Assembly (NCBI GenBank): GCA_913775795.1 | Contig: CAJYLT010000005.1 | Coordinates: 1-64,000, forward strand | Direction: 5' to 3' | Source of the DNA: an uncultured Sphingomonas sp. | Lineage (GTDB): Bacteria; Pseudomonadota; Alphaproteobacteria; Sphingomonadales; Sphingomonadaceae | Length of the DNA: 64,000 bases | Shown here: positions 41,874 through 52,180 of the stretch, one piece after another | Numbering within the stretch: the stretch's first letter is position 1 | Layout of the letters: the number at the start of each line of letters is the position of its first letter | Made by a program: the position numbers and the translations under genes | The notes under the pieces: generated by a model | What the model saw: the letters and a program-made list of their open reading frames with translations, nothing else | The model's database searches: none | What the model was told of the DNA's origin: nothing

Positions 41874-42275
41874 TCAGTCGCCCAGGACGTTCTGCGCTTC
41901 CTTGCGCTGCTTGCGCTCCGCCTTGTTGATCGCCGCCGCCTGACCGAAACAGCCGGTCGCGCCGCCGATACCGACCGCCGAACAACTGCCGATCCCCGAC
42001 TGCCCGGCATTCAGCGTGCCGTCGACGCGGGTCGCCCATGCCTGGTTCTGTGGCGTCACTTCGAGCTCGCGCAGTTCCTGCGGGATGCGGAAGCGCTCGG
42101 CCTCGCTCTTGCGGACGCAGACGACGATCTCCTCGCCGTCGGCGTTGGTCGGGCACTTGTCGTTGCCGTAGATGTAGAGGACGCCGTTCTGCGTCTGCGC
42201 CGCGGCGGGCGCGGGGATCGAGGCGGCACCGATCGTGGCGGCAGCAGCGAAAATGGCGATCGATTTGAACGTCAT
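41874..42275 (-). CDS. Secreted hypothetical protein
   Basis: A 133-residue protein with a signal peptide (cleavage near PAAAQ, residue 27) and conserved-looking segments VLYIYGNDKCPTNADGEEIV and CFGQAAAINKAERKQRKE, with four cysteines that could form disulphides. Family conserved in sphingomonads, function unknown. ATG 42275. 56 bases downstream of coq7 on the same strand. Confidence 0.7.
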   Translation of the reverse strand: MTFKSIAIFAAAATIGAASIPAPAAAQTQNGVLYIYGNDKCPTNADGEEIVVCVRKSEAERFRIPQELRELEVTPQNQAWATRVDGTLNAGQSGIGSCSAVGIGGATGCFGQAAAINKAERKQRKEAQNVLGD

Positions 42276-42331
42276 GAAATATCTCCTGCCGGAAGAACGC
42301 CCGGCGCTGCGAACGGTGCCCGGCGGGCGTA

Positions 42332-42874
42332 TCAGATGCGCTTCGAAATGGCGATGGCGGCGCGGCACCCGGCGCGGATCACGGCGCTCATCAGCGGATA
42401 GGCCGGCGCCTGCTCCGCCCCGGCGGCGAGCGCGGCTTCCTTGTGCTCGAGCTCCTCGGCCTGGAACTGGCGGATATGCGCGGCCAAGTCTGGGTCGTCG
42501 TCGCCCAGCTCGGCAAGCTGGTCGGCATAATGCTTGTCGATTTCGGTCTCGACCGCGGCGGTGCAGGCCATCGCCGCCTCCGGCCCGATCGCCGCGGTCA
42601 CCGCGCCGAGCGCAAAGCCGGCGACGTTCCAGAACGGCTGGAGCAGCGTCGGGCGCACCCCGCGCTCGGCGATCAGCCGGTCGAAATATTCGCGATGGCG
42701 CGCTTCCTGCTGCGCCATGCCGGCGATTTCCGCCGCGTGCGGGCCCTGATCGCCGAGGATCGCGAGCTGGCCGGCATAGATGCGCGTTGCGCCATATTCG
42801 CCCGCCTGATCGACCCGGATCATCGACCGGATCCTCTCGCGCCGGTCGCCCGGTCGCCATGCCATGTCCGTCAT
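42332..42874 (-). CDS. coq7: Demethoxyubiquinone hydroxylase Coq7
   Basis: A 180-residue di-iron hydroxylase of ubiquinone synthesis. Iron ligands appear as Glu in VDQAGEYGATRIYAG, the ExxH pair in MAQQEARHREYF, Glu in TAAVETEIDKHY and the ExxH pair in AEELEHKEAAL. ATG 42874 overlaps the dsbB stop (ATGA). Confidence 0.93.
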   Translation of the reverse strand: MTDMAWRPGDRRERIRSMIRVDQAGEYGATRIYAGQLAILGDQGPHAAEIAGMAQQEARHREYFDRLIAERGVRPTLLQPFWNVAGFALGAVTAAIGPEAAMACTAAVETEIDKHYADQLAELGDDDPDLAAHIRQFQAEELEHKEAALAAGAEQAPAYPLMSAVIRAGCRAAIAISKRI

Positions 42875-43347
42875 AGGCTCCGCCTCTTGAACGCGAGTAC
42901 CAGAATGATCGCGGCACCCGTCAGCGAGAAGATGGCGTTGAAACCCGCGAGCGAAATACCCCCCAACGTCCATTGCGGCACGTCGCAGCGAATGAGCGGC
43001 CGCGACAGAATGTCGGCGAGCAGGTCGCCGCCGCGCGGCGCCGGCGCGGTGCAGGCGGTGATCCCCTCCCACCAGTGATATTCGACGCCCGCGTGAAACG
43101 CGCCGATCGCCCCGCTGACCGCGATCAAGAGAGCAGCGAGCATCACCATCGCGCGCTTCGCCGCGGTGCCGGGGATCACAAACGCCAGCAGCGCGGGGAC
43201 GAGCGCGGCATAATGCGGCCAACGCTGCCAATGGCACATCTCGCACGGATAGAGTCCGCCGATCAGTTGCGATCCCCACGCGCCGGCGAGCAGCACGGCG
43301 GGCACGACGAGCGCGAGCAGCCGCGCCTGGACGAGCGAACGGGGCAT
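42871..43347 (-). CDS. dsbB: Disulphide bond formation protein B
   Basis: A 158-residue, four-helix inner-membrane protein with the quinone-coupled Cys35/Cys38 pair (YPCEMCHWQR) and the Cys99/Cys121 pair of the second periplasmic loop. Reoxidises DsbA with ubiquinone. It starts 4 bases past the ctpA stop and overlaps coq7 by 4 bases; ubiquinone links the two functions. ATG 43347. Confidence 0.9.
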   Translation of the reverse strand: MPRSLVQARLLALVVPAVLLAGAWGSQLIGGLYPCEMCHWQRWPHYAALVPALLAFVIPGTAAKRAMVMLAALLIAVSGAIGAFHAGVEYHWWEGITACTAPAPRGGDLLADILSRPLIRCDVPQWTLGGISLAGFNAIFSLTGAAIILVLAFKRRSL

Positions 43348-43351
43348 CGGC

Positions 43352-44698
43352 TCAGCGTTTCGCCGCGGCCTTCGCCGGCGCCGTTGCCGCCACCTGGGCG
43401 GTCGGGGCACCGAGCCGTGCGATCGTCTTCACCGCATAGTCGAGCTGGAAGTCCTCGACCCCCTGCTTCTTCAACTGCTCGGCGGTGGCGGCGAAGCGCG
43501 GATCGGTCTTGGCGTCCTCCTCCAACACCTTGTTGTCGACCTTGGCCTCGTTGATGAGGTGACGGCGCAGATCGGCCTCGCGGAACACCGGGCGCGACTT
43601 GTAATCCTCATCGGTCAGCTGTGGCACGGCGAGATCGGGCTCGATCCCCCCTTCCTGCACCGACCGGCCCGAGGGCGTGAAGTAGCGCGCGGTCGTCAGG
43701 CGCAGCGCGTTCGACGGCCCGAGTTGCAGCAGCGTCTGCACCGATCCCTTGCCAAAGGTGCGCTCGCCCATGACGATCGCGCGGTGATGATCCTGGAGGG
43801 CGCCCGCGACGATTTCACTGGCAGACGCGGTGCCTGCATCGACCAGCACGATGATCGGCAGCCCGCCCGCCAGATCGCCGGCGCGGGCATAGTAACGCTC
43901 GATATCCGCCTTCTCGCGCCCGCGCTGCGACACGATCTCGCCGCGCTCGAGGAACGCATCGGACACTTCGATCGCCTGCGTCAGCAAGCCGCCTCCGTTC
44001 GAGCGCAGGTCGACGATATAGCCTGTCGGCTTGTGCCCCAGCGACTTGTCGATCGCCATGATCGCCGCGCGCGTATCTGCGCCGGTGGAGGCGGAGAAGG
44101 TGTTGATGTTGATGATGCCGACGCCGTTCTTGACCTCCCACTTCACCGGCTTCTGCACGATCACCTCGCGCGCCATGGTGAGTTCCATCGGCTTGTCGCG
44201 GCCGGGACGGACGACGGTCAGCGTGACCTTGGTTCCCGGCTGGCCGCGCATCCCCTCAATCGCCTCGTCCAGCGCCTCGCCGAAGATGAGCTTGCCGTTG
44301 ATGTGAGTGATATAGTCGCCGGCCTTGATACCCGCACGCGCGGCGGGCGAGTCCTCGGTCGGGGCGATCACCTTGACCGCGCCGTCCTCCTGCGTGACCG
44401 TGAGGCCGAGGCCGCCGTAATTGCCCTCGGTCTGGATGCGCATATTCTCGAAATCGAGCGCATCGACATAGGAACTATGCGGGTCGAGCGCCGCGAGCAT
44501 CCCCTGGATCGCCCCCTTCACCAGCGTCTTGTCGTCGACCTTGTCGACATATTCGGACTTCACGCGGTTATAGACGTCCATGAACAGGTCGAGCTCGCGA
44601 TAGCTGTTGCTATCGACCTGGGCCATCGCCCCCGTTGCCAGCGGCACCATCGCGATGGCGGCGGTTGCGGCGAAAGCCTGAAGCAGCGGGCGGGCCAT
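43352..44698 (-). CDS. ctpA: S41 family carboxyl-terminal processing protease
   Basis: A 448-residue periplasmic protease. Signal peptide ends GAMAQ; PDZ domain about 95-175 (NYGGLGLTV); catalytic Ser292/Lys317 in GTASASEIVAGAL and FGKGSVQ. An Ala/Lys-rich tail ends the protein. ATG 44698. First of ctpA-dsbB-coq7. Confidence 0.93.
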   Translation of the reverse strand: MARPLLQAFAATAAIAMVPLATGAMAQVDSNSYRELDLFMDVYNRVKSEYVDKVDDKTLVKGAIQGMLAALDPHSSYVDALDFENMRIQTEGNYGGLGLTVTQEDGAVKVIAPTEDSPAARAGIKAGDYITHINGKLIFGEALDEAIEGMRGQPGTKVTLTVVRPGRDKPMELTMAREVIVQKPVKWEVKNGVGIININTFSASTGADTRAAIMAIDKSLGHKPTGYIVDLRSNGGGLLTQAIEVSDAFLERGEIVSQRGREKADIERYYARAGDLAGGLPIIVLVDAGTASASEIVAGALQDHHRAIVMGERTFGKGSVQTLLQLGPSNALRLTTARYFTPSGRSVQEGGIEPDLAVPQLTDEDYKSRPVFREADLRRHLINEAKVDNKVLEEDAKTDPRFAATAEQLKKQGVEDFQLDYAVKTIARLGAPTAQVAATAPAKAAAKR

Positions 44699-44774
44699 GG
44701 AACGCAATTCCTTTTCGAACTCTGTGGGCAGAGATAGCGGCAAGTTGCGTGCCCTTAAAGCCGAACGCACAAGT

Positions 44775-45920
44775 TTATCGGAGCAGCGCGACAAGGTCGA
44801 ACGGCTGGCCGCGGCGGCGCAGTTCGACCGTGACACGCGGCCCGGCGCGGCCGAGCGGCATCCCCGCCCCCACCATCGCTCCGCGCGCGACCTGTGCGCT
44901 GTCCAAGCCCGAAATGAGGGTCGTCCACCCTTCGCCATGATCGAGGATCACAACGGTGCCGTACCCGCCGAAGCGGCGCGCGAACATCACCCGGCCCGGC
45001 GCCGGCGCGATGACAGGCGCGCCCGCCGCGGTCTCGATCGTCAATCCGCGCGAGCGAACGCCGCTGTCGCTGATCTCGCCCAGCCCGGTGGCGATGCGTC
45101 CGCGGACGGGCAGGCGATAGGCGGGCGCACTTTCAGCCTCTTCGGCGGCCGTATCCGGGCGGGGCAGCGGCTCGCCGAGCATCAGCAACCGCGCCCGGGT
45201 CGTTTCCGCCGCATCGGCGACCGCAAGCTGATCGACGATATCGCGCGCCTCCTCGCCCAGCGCGATCGCACGGTCCGATTCGACTAGGGCCCCGCGCGCA
45301 AGCTGGCGCGAGCGAAGGCGGCTGGCGCTTTCAAGTTCGAGCAGCTTCTGCCGCTCGCTCTCCAGTCGCACGCGCCCGTCGCGCAGGCTGGCGGCGGCAA
45401 GCTCGGCACCGCGGCGCAGGCGGCGGGTGCGCTCGATCTCGCCCTGTACCGCGGCGCTGCGCGCCTTCACGATCGGAACGATCCCCGCGAGGAGCGCGCG
45501 GACATGCACCGCGTCGCGCGTCGACCCGGGCTGGAGCAGCGCCAGCGATGCGGGCCGGCGCGCCAGCGATTGCAGCGCCGCGACCAGCCGCATGGTCGGC
45601 GCACGCTGCGTATCGAGGCGGCGGCGCTGCGCGGTGAGCGCCCGATCGACGAGAACGATGCGCGCACGCGCGGCGGCGATGTTGGCCTCGGCAGCCTCTG
45701 CGCGGGCAGCGACCGCGGCCTGTTCGCGCCGGGCGCGTTCTGCCTCACCCTTGGCCGCGGCGGCCTGTCGTTCGAGGGCTTCGGCACGCACCTCGGCCGC
45801 GCGCGACGCGCGGTTGGCGCGGGTCAGGGCCGCACGCTGATCGACGCCCGCCTGCTGCGCGCCCGTCGCCACCGGCAGCAGCAGCACCGGCAGCGCGACC
45901 AGGGCGAGCGCGCGCCTCAT
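44775..45920 (-). CDS. EnvC-type murein hydrolase activator
   Basis: A 381-residue protein: signal peptide, a long coiled coil (about 25-240, Ala/Glu/Arg-rich), and a C-terminal LytM (M23) domain. The catalytic residues are missing: the H-x3-D motif reads SRGLTIE and the HxH motif is replaced by VTVELRRRG, as in E. coli EnvC, which activates amidases rather than cleaving peptidoglycan. ATG 45920 overlaps the rlmH stop (ATGA). Confidence 0.88.
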   Translation of the reverse strand: MRRALALVALPVLLLPVATGAQQAGVDQRAALTRANRASRAAEVRAEALERQAAAAKGEAERARREQAAVAARAEAAEANIAAARARIVLVDRALTAQRRRLDTQRAPTMRLVAALQSLARRPASLALLQPGSTRDAVHVRALLAGIVPIVKARSAAVQGEIERTRRLRRGAELAAASLRDGRVRLESERQKLLELESASRLRSRQLARGALVESDRAIALGEEARDIVDQLAVADAAETTRARLLMLGEPLPRPDTAAEEAESAPAYRLPVRGRIATGLGEISDSGVRSRGLTIETAAGAPVIAPAPGRVMFARRFGGYGTVVILDHGEGWTTLISGLDSAQVARGAMVGAGMPLGRAGPRVTVELRRRGQPFDLVALLR

Positions 45921-46339
45921 CCCTCGCGGTGATAGGGGTGGCCGGCGAGGATGCTCGTCGCGCGCCACAATTGCTCGGCCAGCATCGCGCGGGCCATCAG
46001 GTGCGGCCACGTCATCCGCCCAAAAGCGATCAGCCAGTCGGCCCCTGCTCGCTCCGCATCGCCGAAACCGTCGGCGGCGCCCAGCATGAAGCGCACCTCG
46101 CGAACACCGTCGTCGCGCCAGCGGCCGAGCTTCTCGGCAAAGGCCATGCTGGCGGGCTGCTCGCCCTTCTCGTCGAGCAGGACGATCCGCGTCCCCGCCT
46201 CGATCGCGGGCACCTTGCCGCCGGTGTCGGGCAGTTCGGTCACGCGCACCGGCCAGCCGACGCGCTTCAGATAGCGGTCGACCAGTTCGGCCTCAGGCCC
46301 GCGGCCAATCCGCCCGCGCGCGACGACGTGGAGGAGCAA
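45917..46339 (-). CDS. rlmH: 23S rRNA (pseudouridine1915-N3)-methyltransferase
   Basis: A 140-residue SPOUT methyltransferase. VLLDEKGEQPASMAFAEKLG, FMLGAADGFGD and the C-terminal AEQLWRATSILAGHPYHRE are the RlmH signature. Initiates at TTG 46339 because the next in-frame codon upstream is a stop; 9 bases after rsfS. Confidence 0.95.
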   Translation of the reverse strand: MLLHVVARGRIGRGPEAELVDRYLKRVGWPVRVTELPDTGGKVPAIEAGTRIVLLDEKGEQPASMAFAEKLGRWRDDGVREVRFMLGAADGFGDAERAGADWLIAFGRMTWPHLMARAMLAEQLWRATSILAGHPYHREG

Positions 46340-46348
46340 GCGTCGCCG

Positions 46349-46750
46349 TCAGTTTTCGGCGGCCGGGGCCGGCGGCGGGGTCGGCGCGTCGCCAAACGCC
46401 CACATCCGCTCCAGATTGTAGAAGCTGCGCACCTCGGGCCGGAACAGGTGGACGATGACGTCGCCGGCATCGATCAGCACCCAGTCGGCGTTGGTCAGCC
46501 CCTCGACCTTGGCGATCACGCCGCGCTCGCGCTTGATCCGCTCGGCCAGCTTCTGCGCCATCGAGGCGACCTGACGCGTCGAACGGCCCGACGAGATCAC
46601 CATATAGTCGGCGATGCTCGACTTGCCGGTGAGCGGGATCGAAACCGTCTCAAGCGCCTGATCGTCGTCCAGTGACGCCAGGACGAGGGCGTGCAGCGCC
46701 TCTGCCGGGTCGGCGTCGGGCGTGGACGAAACGGGACGGGTCTGGGACAA
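46349..46750 (-). CDS. rsfS: Ribosomal silencing factor RsfS
   Basis: A 133-residue factor that binds L14 and blocks subunit joining. LVLASLDDDQALETVSIPL, ADYMVISSGRSTRQV and DWVLIDAGDVIVHLF are typical. TTG 46750 is chosen: AGGAGCAGCA lies just upstream while longer in-frame sequence belongs to nadD. A Pro/Ala tail follows the domain. Confidence 0.93.
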   Translation of the reverse strand: MSQTRPVSSTPDADPAEALHALVLASLDDDQALETVSIPLTGKSSIADYMVISSGRSTRQVASMAQKLAERIKRERGVIAKVEGLTNADWVLIDAGDVIVHLFRPEVRSFYNLERMWAFGDAPTPPPAPAAEN

Positions 46751-46758
46751 TGCTGCTC

Positions 46759-47391
46759 CTAGGCGCGTGCGGAAGAAGATGGGGAACGCCGGCCCTTCAG
46801 GTAACGGCGGTGCCAGGCAGGATCGGCGGCACGGATGCCGGTCGCCGAACGTCGGTCGGGGCGGAAGCGCAGCAGCACGAGGCCGGGCAATCTCCACTCG
46901 TCCCATCGTCTTGCCTGGCCTGCGGGCCGCACAGCGCGCCGCAGCCAACCCATCGCGGGACTTGCGAGGGCCCCTCCGTCATAGCCCGGACGCGCGACAA
47001 CCGCAATCGGCACCGCGCGCGCGATATCGCGCCATCGCTTCCAACGGTGGAACCCGCCCAGGTTGTCGGCCCCCATGATCCAGACGAATCGCTTTTTCGG
47101 ATACAGCCGCGGCAGCTTTTCGAGCAGATCGACGGTGTAGCGCGTGCCGAGCTTCGCCTCGACCGTCGACACCCGGATCGGCGCGTGCCGCGCCACCGCA
47201 TTCGCGGACGCGACCCGGGCGGCATAGGGTGCCATGTCCCCCGCCGCTTCCTTCAACGGATTGCCGGGCGAGACCAGCCACCACACCTCGTCCAGGTCGA
47301 GCGCCCGCAGCGCCTGCATCGCGACATAGCGGTGCCCGCCATGCGCCGGGTTGAACGACCCGCCCATCAGGCCGATCCGCCGCGCGGTCAT
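46759..47391 (-). CDS. nadD: Nicotinate-nucleotide adenylyltransferase
   Basis: A 210-residue enzyme making deamido-NAD+. [19 protein letters not shown] holds the nucleotidyltransferase (T/H)xGH motif and [17 protein letters not shown] is family-specific. ATG 47391 overlaps the proA stop (ATGA). Confidence 0.95.
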   Translation of the reverse strand: MTARRIGLMGGSFNPAHGGHRYVAMQALRALDLDEVWWLVSPGNPLKEAAGDMAPYAARVASANAVARHAPIRVSTVEAKLGTRYTVDLLEKLPRLYPKKRFVWIMGADNLGGFHRWKRWRDIARAVPIAVVARPGYDGGALASPAMGWLRRAVRPAGQARRWDEWRLPGLVLLRFRPDRRSATGIRAADPAWHRRYLKGRRSPSSSARA

Positions 47392-48647
47392 GGCCGAGTC
47401 TGGCCGGTACCGCGGACCTGCCATTTGTAGGTCGTCAGCCCCTCCAGCGCGACCGGCCCCCGGGCATGGAGCCGGCCGGTGGCGATGCCGATCTCCGCGC
47501 CCAGCCCGAACTCGCCGCCATCGGCGAACTGGGTGGAGGCGTTCCAAATGACGATCGCCGAGTCGACCTCGGCCAGGAAGCGTTCGGCCGCGGCCGCATC
47601 CTCGGTCACGATCGCATCGGTGTGGTGCGAACCGTGCCGCTCGACATGCGCGATCGCAGCGTCAAGGTCATCGACGAACCCGACGCTCAGCACCGCGTCG
47701 AGATATTCGGTGTCCCAATCCGCCTCCTCGACCGCGACGACGCGCGGGTCGAGTGCCTGTACTTGCGCGTCGCCGCGGACCTCGCAGCCCCTGTCGGCAA
47801 GCGCCGCGACGATCCGGGCAGGCTCGGCAAAGCCGCGGTCGATCAGCAGCGTCTCGGTCGCGCCGCAGACGCCGGTGCGCCGCAGCTTGGCATTGACCGC
47901 CAGCGCCTCGGCCTTCGCCGGGTCGGCGGCGGCGTGGATGTAGGTGTGGTTGAGCCCGTCGAGATGCGCGAGCACCGGCACTCGCGCCTCCGCCTGCACC
48001 CGCGCGACCAGGCTCTTGCCCCCGCGCGGGATGATGAGATCGACGAGGCCAGCCGCCCCGAGCATCGCGCCCACCGCCGCGCGGTCGGTCGTCTCGACCA
48101 GTTGCACCGCATCGGCGGGCAGTCCCGCTTCAGTCAGCCCGGCGACCAGCGCCGCGTGCATTGCCCGGTTGGTGCCGATCGCCTCCGACCCGCCGCGCAG
48201 GATCGCGGCATTGCCCGCCATCACCGCCAGCGCGCCGGCATCGGCGGTCACGTTGGGCCGGCTTTCGAAGATGATGCCGAGGACTCCTATCGGCACCCGG
48301 ACGCGAGTCAGTTCGAGCCCGTTCGGCCGCTCGCGCCGGTCGATCGCCGAACCCACCGGATCGTCGAGCCCCGCCACCGCCTCGACCCCCGCCGCGACCC
48401 CTTCGAGCCGATCTGGATCGAGCCGCAGCCGGTCGAGCATCGCGCCCGACAAGCCGCCCGCCTCCGCCCGCGCGAGATCGTCCGCGTTGGCCGTCAGGAT
48501 CGCGTCCGCCGCCCCGCGAATCGCCGCCGCCGCCGCCCGCAATCCTGCGCGCTTCGTCTCGGTCCGCGTGCGCGCGAGTTCACGTGCGGCGGCACGGGCG
48601 CGCGTGCCGGTGGCGATCATCCATTGCTGCCAGTCAGGATCGGTCAT
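47388..48647 (-). CDS. proA: Gamma-glutamyl phosphate reductase
   Basis: A 419-residue aldehyde dehydrogenase-like enzyme, second step of proline synthesis. [36 protein letters not shown], catalytic cysteine in [10 protein letters not shown], and [20 protein letters not shown] are diagnostic. First gene of the proA-nadD-rsfS-rlmH-envC run. ATG 48647. Confidence 0.96.
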   Translation of the reverse strand: MTDPDWQQWMIATGTRARAAARELARTRTETKRAGLRAAAAAIRGAADAILTANADDLARAEAGGLSGAMLDRLRLDPDRLEGVAAGVEAVAGLDDPVGSAIDRRERPNGLELTRVRVPIGVLGIIFESRPNVTADAGALAVMAGNAAILRGGSEAIGTNRAMHAALVAGLTEAGLPADAVQLVETTDRAAVGAMLGAAGLVDLIIPRGGKSLVARVQAEARVPVLAHLDGLNHTYIHAAADPAKAEALAVNAKLRRTGVCGATETLLIDRGFAEPARIVAALADRGCEVRGDAQVQALDPRVVAVEEADWDTEYLDAVLSVGFVDDLDAAIAHVERHGSHHTDAIVTEDAAAAERFLAEVDSAIVIWNASTQFADGGEFGLGAEIGIATGRLHARGPVALEGLTTYKWQVRGTGQTRP

Positions 48648-48759
48648 CCGCGTTCTGTCGCGCAACCGCCGCCGCGGTGCAACGAAGTTGCGCTCGCACC
48701 GGCGAAAGCTTCGCGAAAGCCGCTCGCATCCGTCATAGCTTCGCGATACACCGCGCCTC

Positions 48760-49824
48760 ATGTCGGGGGAAATCGAGGGGCTCGGCGATCTCGCCACCGG
48801 CGCGCTAATGGCGCGCGCGGTCGATCGTCATGGCAACAACCATGCGGGGCATGAGGGCCATGGCCCCTGCCTGAATTGCGGGACGACGCTGGTCGGCGAG
48901 CACTGCCATGCCTGCGGGCAGGCGGCGCATCTGCACCGCTCGGTGGGGGCGATCTGGCACGACCTGCTCCACGGCGTCCTGCATTTCGAGGGGCGGATGT
49001 GGTCGACGCTGCCGATGCTGATCCGCCGCCCCGGCGAGCTTACCCGCCGCTATATCGAGGGCGAGCGCGCCAAGTTCGTGTCGCCGATGGCGATGTTCCT
49101 GTTCTCGGTCTTCACGCTGTTCGCGGTGCTCTCGATCCTCGGCATCTCGCCCCCTGCCGATGTCGGCAATGCCACGGGCAAGGTCGCGTCGGGGATGGAG
49201 GAGGCCAAGAAGGAACTCGCCTCGACCCGAGAAGTGCAGCTCAAGCGGCTGAACGACCCGGCGGGCAATGCCGCGAGCAAGGCGAAGGCACAGACCCGGC
49301 TGGTCGAGATCGACCGCGAGCTTCGCGTCATCGCCGAAGCGCAGCCGGTCTTCAAACCGCAGGAAGAGGGGCTGTCGGGCGTCAAGACCGGCTGGACGCG
49401 CCTCGACCACGGGATCGAGAAGGCATCGAAAAACCCCGGCCTTGCGCTCTACAAGCTACAGGCGAACAGCTACAAATTCTCGTGGTTGCTGATCCCGCTG
49501 TCGGTGCCGTTCGTGTGGATCATGTTCGCGTGGAAGCGTCAGTATCGCGCCTATGACCATGCGGTGTTCGTCACCTATTCGCTCGCCTTCATGTCGCTCC
49601 TGTTCATCGTCCTGACGATCATGAGCGCGGTCGGGGTACCGATGCAGCTGCTGGCCCTGGCGGGCTTCGCGATCCCGCCCTTCCACATCTATCGCCAGCT
49701 CCGCGGCGCCTATCGCCTCGGCCGTGTCTCGGCACTGGCGCGCACGGCGGTGATGCTCGTCTTCGTACAGGTCATTGCCGCGCTGTTCCTGATGCTCGTG
49801 CTGGGGCTCGGCCTGGTCGGCTGA
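48760..49824 (+). CDS. DUF3667 membrane protein
   Basis: A 354-residue protein with an N-terminal zinc ribbon ([18 protein letters not shown], about 37-54), a motif region [20 protein letters not shown] and [20 protein letters not shown] typical of DUF3667, one helix near 110-128, a polar insert, and three further helices. Function unknown; inner membrane. Divergent from proA. Confidence 0.85.
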   Translation: MSGEIEGLGDLATGALMARAVDRHGNNHAGHEGHGPCLNCGTTLVGEHCHACGQAAHLHRSVGAIWHDLLHGVLHFEGRMWSTLPMLIRRPGELTRRYIEGERAKFVSPMAMFLFSVFTLFAVLSILGISPPADVGNATGKVASGMEEAKKELASTREVQLKRLNDPAGNAASKAKAQTRLVEIDRELRVIAEAQPVFKPQEEGLSGVKTGWTRLDHGIEKASKNPGLALYKLQANSYKFSWLLIPLSVPFVWIMFAWKRQYRAYDHAVFVTYSLAFMSLLFIVLTIMSAVGVPMQLLALAGFAIPPFHIYRQLRGAYRLGRVSALARTAVMLVFVQVIAALFLMLVLGLGLVG

Positions 49825-49836
49825 GTTCCGGCTCGA

Positions 49837-51195
49837 TCAGGCCGCGACACGCTTCACGAAGTCGGTCGCGCTCGACTTGAGCGAATCGAGGTCGCCCTCG
49901 AACGCCACCACGCCCTGCCCCACGGCGTCGATGCCGCTCGCCACCGCCTCGGTATCCTCGCGGATCGCGGCGATGGTGTTCGACATCGAGTCGGCGGCGA
50001 GCGCGGTTTCGTCGACGGCGGCGGTGATCGCGGTCACGGTCTGTGCCTGCGCCTCCATCGCCCGGCGAATGCGGTTGGCCGAATCCTGAACCTCGTCCAC
50101 CGTCGTGCGGATCGAGGCGGAGGTATCGACCGTCAGTCGCGTCGCCGACTGAATCGCCGCGATCTTGGCCGCGATGTCGTCGGTCGCGCGCGCGGTCTGA
50201 TTGGCGAGGCTCTTCACCTCCTGCGCGACGACCGCGAAGCCGCGACCGGCGTCACCAGCGCGTGCCGCCTCGATCGTCGCGTTGAGCGCAAGCAGGTTGG
50301 TCTGCCCGGCGATCTCGCGGATTAGGCCGAGGATCGATTCGATCGACTTGGCATGGTCCGACAGCGTGCCGGAGGTTTCGACCGCCGCCCCCGCCTGTGC
50401 GCTCGCGCGAGTCGCGATCTCGGCCGCAGCCTCCACCTCCGCCCGGGCATCCTCGATCGCGCGGATCAGGCCCGCCGCGGTCTGCGCCGCCTCGCGCATC
50501 GCCACCGCCGACTGTTCGGCCGCGGCGGCGACTTCGCTCGCCTTGCCCAGCATGCCCCGCGCCGATCCCGACGCCGCCTGTGCCTGGCCGCGCAGCGCCG
50601 AGCCCTCGTGGCTTGCCCGCTCGACGCTCGAGACGATCTTGTCGCGGAACTCGCCCGCCAGCTTTTCGCGCTGGCGGTCGTTGCCGAACGCGACATGCTC
50701 GGCGTAGATCGCGACGGTCAGGTCGGTTTCCAGCGCCGACAGCCGCATCAGCGTGTCGATCAGCGCGGCAAGCTCGGGATCGCCCTGCGGAACGCGCTTC
50801 AGAAGGATGTCGAGCGCCACGCGGTCGCTGGCGTTGATCATCGACAACAGCGCCATCGGCGGCACGTCGGCGGCATAGGCAGCAGCGACCGACCGCTCGA
50901 TCGACTCGATCCAGGCATGGCCCGCCGTGTCGAGGAAGCGATTGCGCAGGAAGGTGACGCCCACGTCGATCATCTTCTCGGTCTCGTACGGCGCCCAGGT
51001 ACGCGTGTCCGAGAAGCAGCGGATCCAGTGCCGCCAATAGGCCTCCGCCACCGCGCGGATGTCGGCCTCGATCAGGGTCCAGACGCGGCGCGCGCCGTCG
51101 ATCATCCCGCCGTCGAAGTCGAAGACACGCAGCCGCGCGCCGATCTCGACCTGGCGGGCGATCGAACCCGGCTCGGGCAAATCCTTGTTCTGCAT
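49837..51195 (-). CDS. Soluble methyl-accepting chemotaxis protein, possibly globin-coupled
   Basis: A 452-residue chemoreceptor with no transmembrane helix. Residues about 30-180 form a helical sensor whose pattern (candidate proximal His93 in [13 protein letters not shown], followed by [10 protein letters not shown]) resembles protoglobin; the C-terminal half (220-445) is an MCP signalling domain with hairpin tip [20 protein letters not shown] and [16 protein letters not shown]. Gas sensing is inferred. ATG 51195. No che genes nearby. Confidence 0.85.
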   Translation of the reverse strand: MQNKDLPEPGSIARQVEIGARLRVFDFDGGMIDGARRVWTLIEADIRAVAEAYWRHWIRCFSDTRTWAPYETEKMIDVGVTFLRNRFLDTAGHAWIESIERSVAAAYAADVPPMALLSMINASDRVALDILLKRVPQGDPELAALIDTLMRLSALETDLTVAIYAEHVAFGNDRQREKLAGEFRDKIVSSVERASHEGSALRGQAQAASGSARGMLGKASEVAAAAEQSAVAMREAAQTAAGLIRAIEDARAEVEAAAEIATRASAQAGAAVETSGTLSDHAKSIESILGLIREIAGQTNLLALNATIEAARAGDAGRGFAVVAQEVKSLANQTARATDDIAAKIAAIQSATRLTVDTSASIRTTVDEVQDSANRIRRAMEAQAQTVTAITAAVDETALAADSMSNTIAAIREDTEAVASGIDAVGQGVVAFEGDLDSLKSSATDFVKRVAA

Positions 51196-51329
51196 GGCGT
51201 CGTCGGCCCTTGTGACTATCTATACGGCAACAGGCCCCCTCGCCCGCACCTGCCCATGGGTTTAGGCCGCCATCCGTTAAGAGGCGGTTAGCCACGGACC
51301 GGGATCGGGTCACGGACCAAGGGCCGATC

Positions 51330-51358
51330 TTGCATCTGCGAAGAACGGGGGCCATTAG
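51330..51358 (+). promoter_or_regulatory. Weak sigma-70 promoter candidate for sdhCDA
   Basis: TTGCAT (51330-51335), 17 bases, CATTAG (51353-51358), 24 bases before the sdhC start. Both boxes match half of consensus. Also in 51196-51329 is a CCGCC/GGCGG palindrome; no other gene. Confidence 0.3.
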
Positions 51359-51381
51359 CGCCCCTGAAAGGAACAGACCTC

Positions 51382-51795
51382 GTGGCATCAAAACCCGTGA
51401 ACCGGCCGCTCTCCCCGCATCTGTCGATCTGGAAATGGGGGCCGCACATGACGGTCTCGATCGCGCATCGCGTGACCGGCAGCGGCATGGCCACGGTGGG
51501 TTCGATCCTGCTCGTCGCCTGGCTCGCCAGCGCCGCGGCGGGCGAGGAGGCGTACGGCGTGTTCCGGGGTCTGTTCACCACCGCCGACGGCAGCCTCAAC
51601 ATCGTCGGCTATGTCCTCGGCATCGGCCTGACGTTCAGCTTCTTCCAGCACATGGCCTCGGGCGTCCGGCATCTCGTGCTCGACACCGGCGCCGGTTATG
51701 AGCTCAAGCGGAACAAGATGGGCGCGCAGGCGACTTTCGCCTTCTCGATCCTCGCCACCCTCGCCTTCTGGGCGTTTCTGACCGTGGGGAAGTAA
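51382..51795 (+). CDS. sdhC: Succinate dehydrogenase cytochrome b556 subunit
   Basis: A 137-residue membrane anchor of complex II. RPLSPHLSIWKWGPHMTVSI and HRVTGSGMA are hallmarks, and FFQHMASGVRHLVLD contains the haem-ligand histidine; three helices. GTG 51382 with AAAGGA upstream. Overlap-like spacing of one base to sdhD. Confidence 0.95.
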   Translation: MASKPVNRPLSPHLSIWKWGPHMTVSIAHRVTGSGMATVGSILLVAWLASAAAGEEAYGVFRGLFTTADGSLNIVGYVLGIGLTFSFFQHMASGVRHLVLDTGAGYELKRNKMGAQATFAFSILATLAFWAFLTVGK

Positions 51796-51796
51796 C

Positions 51797-52180
51797 ATGC
51801 GTACCAGCATCGGCCGCGTCCGCGGCCTCGGCTCCGCCAAGGAAGGCGCGCACCATTGGTGGACGCACCGCCTGACCGCGGGCAGCAACCTGCTCCTCAT
51901 GCTCTGGTTCATCGCCTCGATCGCGATGCTGCCGGGCTATGACTACGCGACGATCCAGTCCTGGCTGTCGAGCCCCTGGGCGGCGGTGCCGATGGCGCTG
52001 CTGATCGTCAGCGTGTTCATGCACTTCAAGCTCGGCCTGCAGGTCGTGATTGAGGATTACAGCCACGCCGAATCGCGCGTCGTGCTGCTGGTCCTCCTCA
52101 ACCTCTTCGTCGTCGGCCTCGGGGCCACGGCGATCTTCTCGATCCTCAAGCTCGCCTTTGCGGCGGGAGCGGTTTCCTGA
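51797..52180 (+). CDS. sdhD: Succinate dehydrogenase hydrophobic anchor subunit
   Basis: A 127-residue three-helix anchor. [20 protein letters not shown] is the typical alphaproteobacterial SdhD N-terminus; [15 protein letters not shown] carries the haem/quinone-side residues. Its stop shares a base with the sdhA ATG (TGATG). Confidence 0.95.
   Translation: MRTSIGRVRGLGSAKEGAHHWWTHRLTAGSNLLLMLWFIASIAMLPGYDYATIQSWLSSPWAAVPMALLIVSVFMHFKLGLQVVIEDYSHAESRVVLLVLLNLFVVGLGATAIFSILKLAFAAGAVS

Noticed and set aside
44775-45920. Loss of catalytic residues in the LytM domain as a sign of a pseudogene
   Set aside because: EnvC-type activators naturally lack them; the gene is intact and in a conserved operon.
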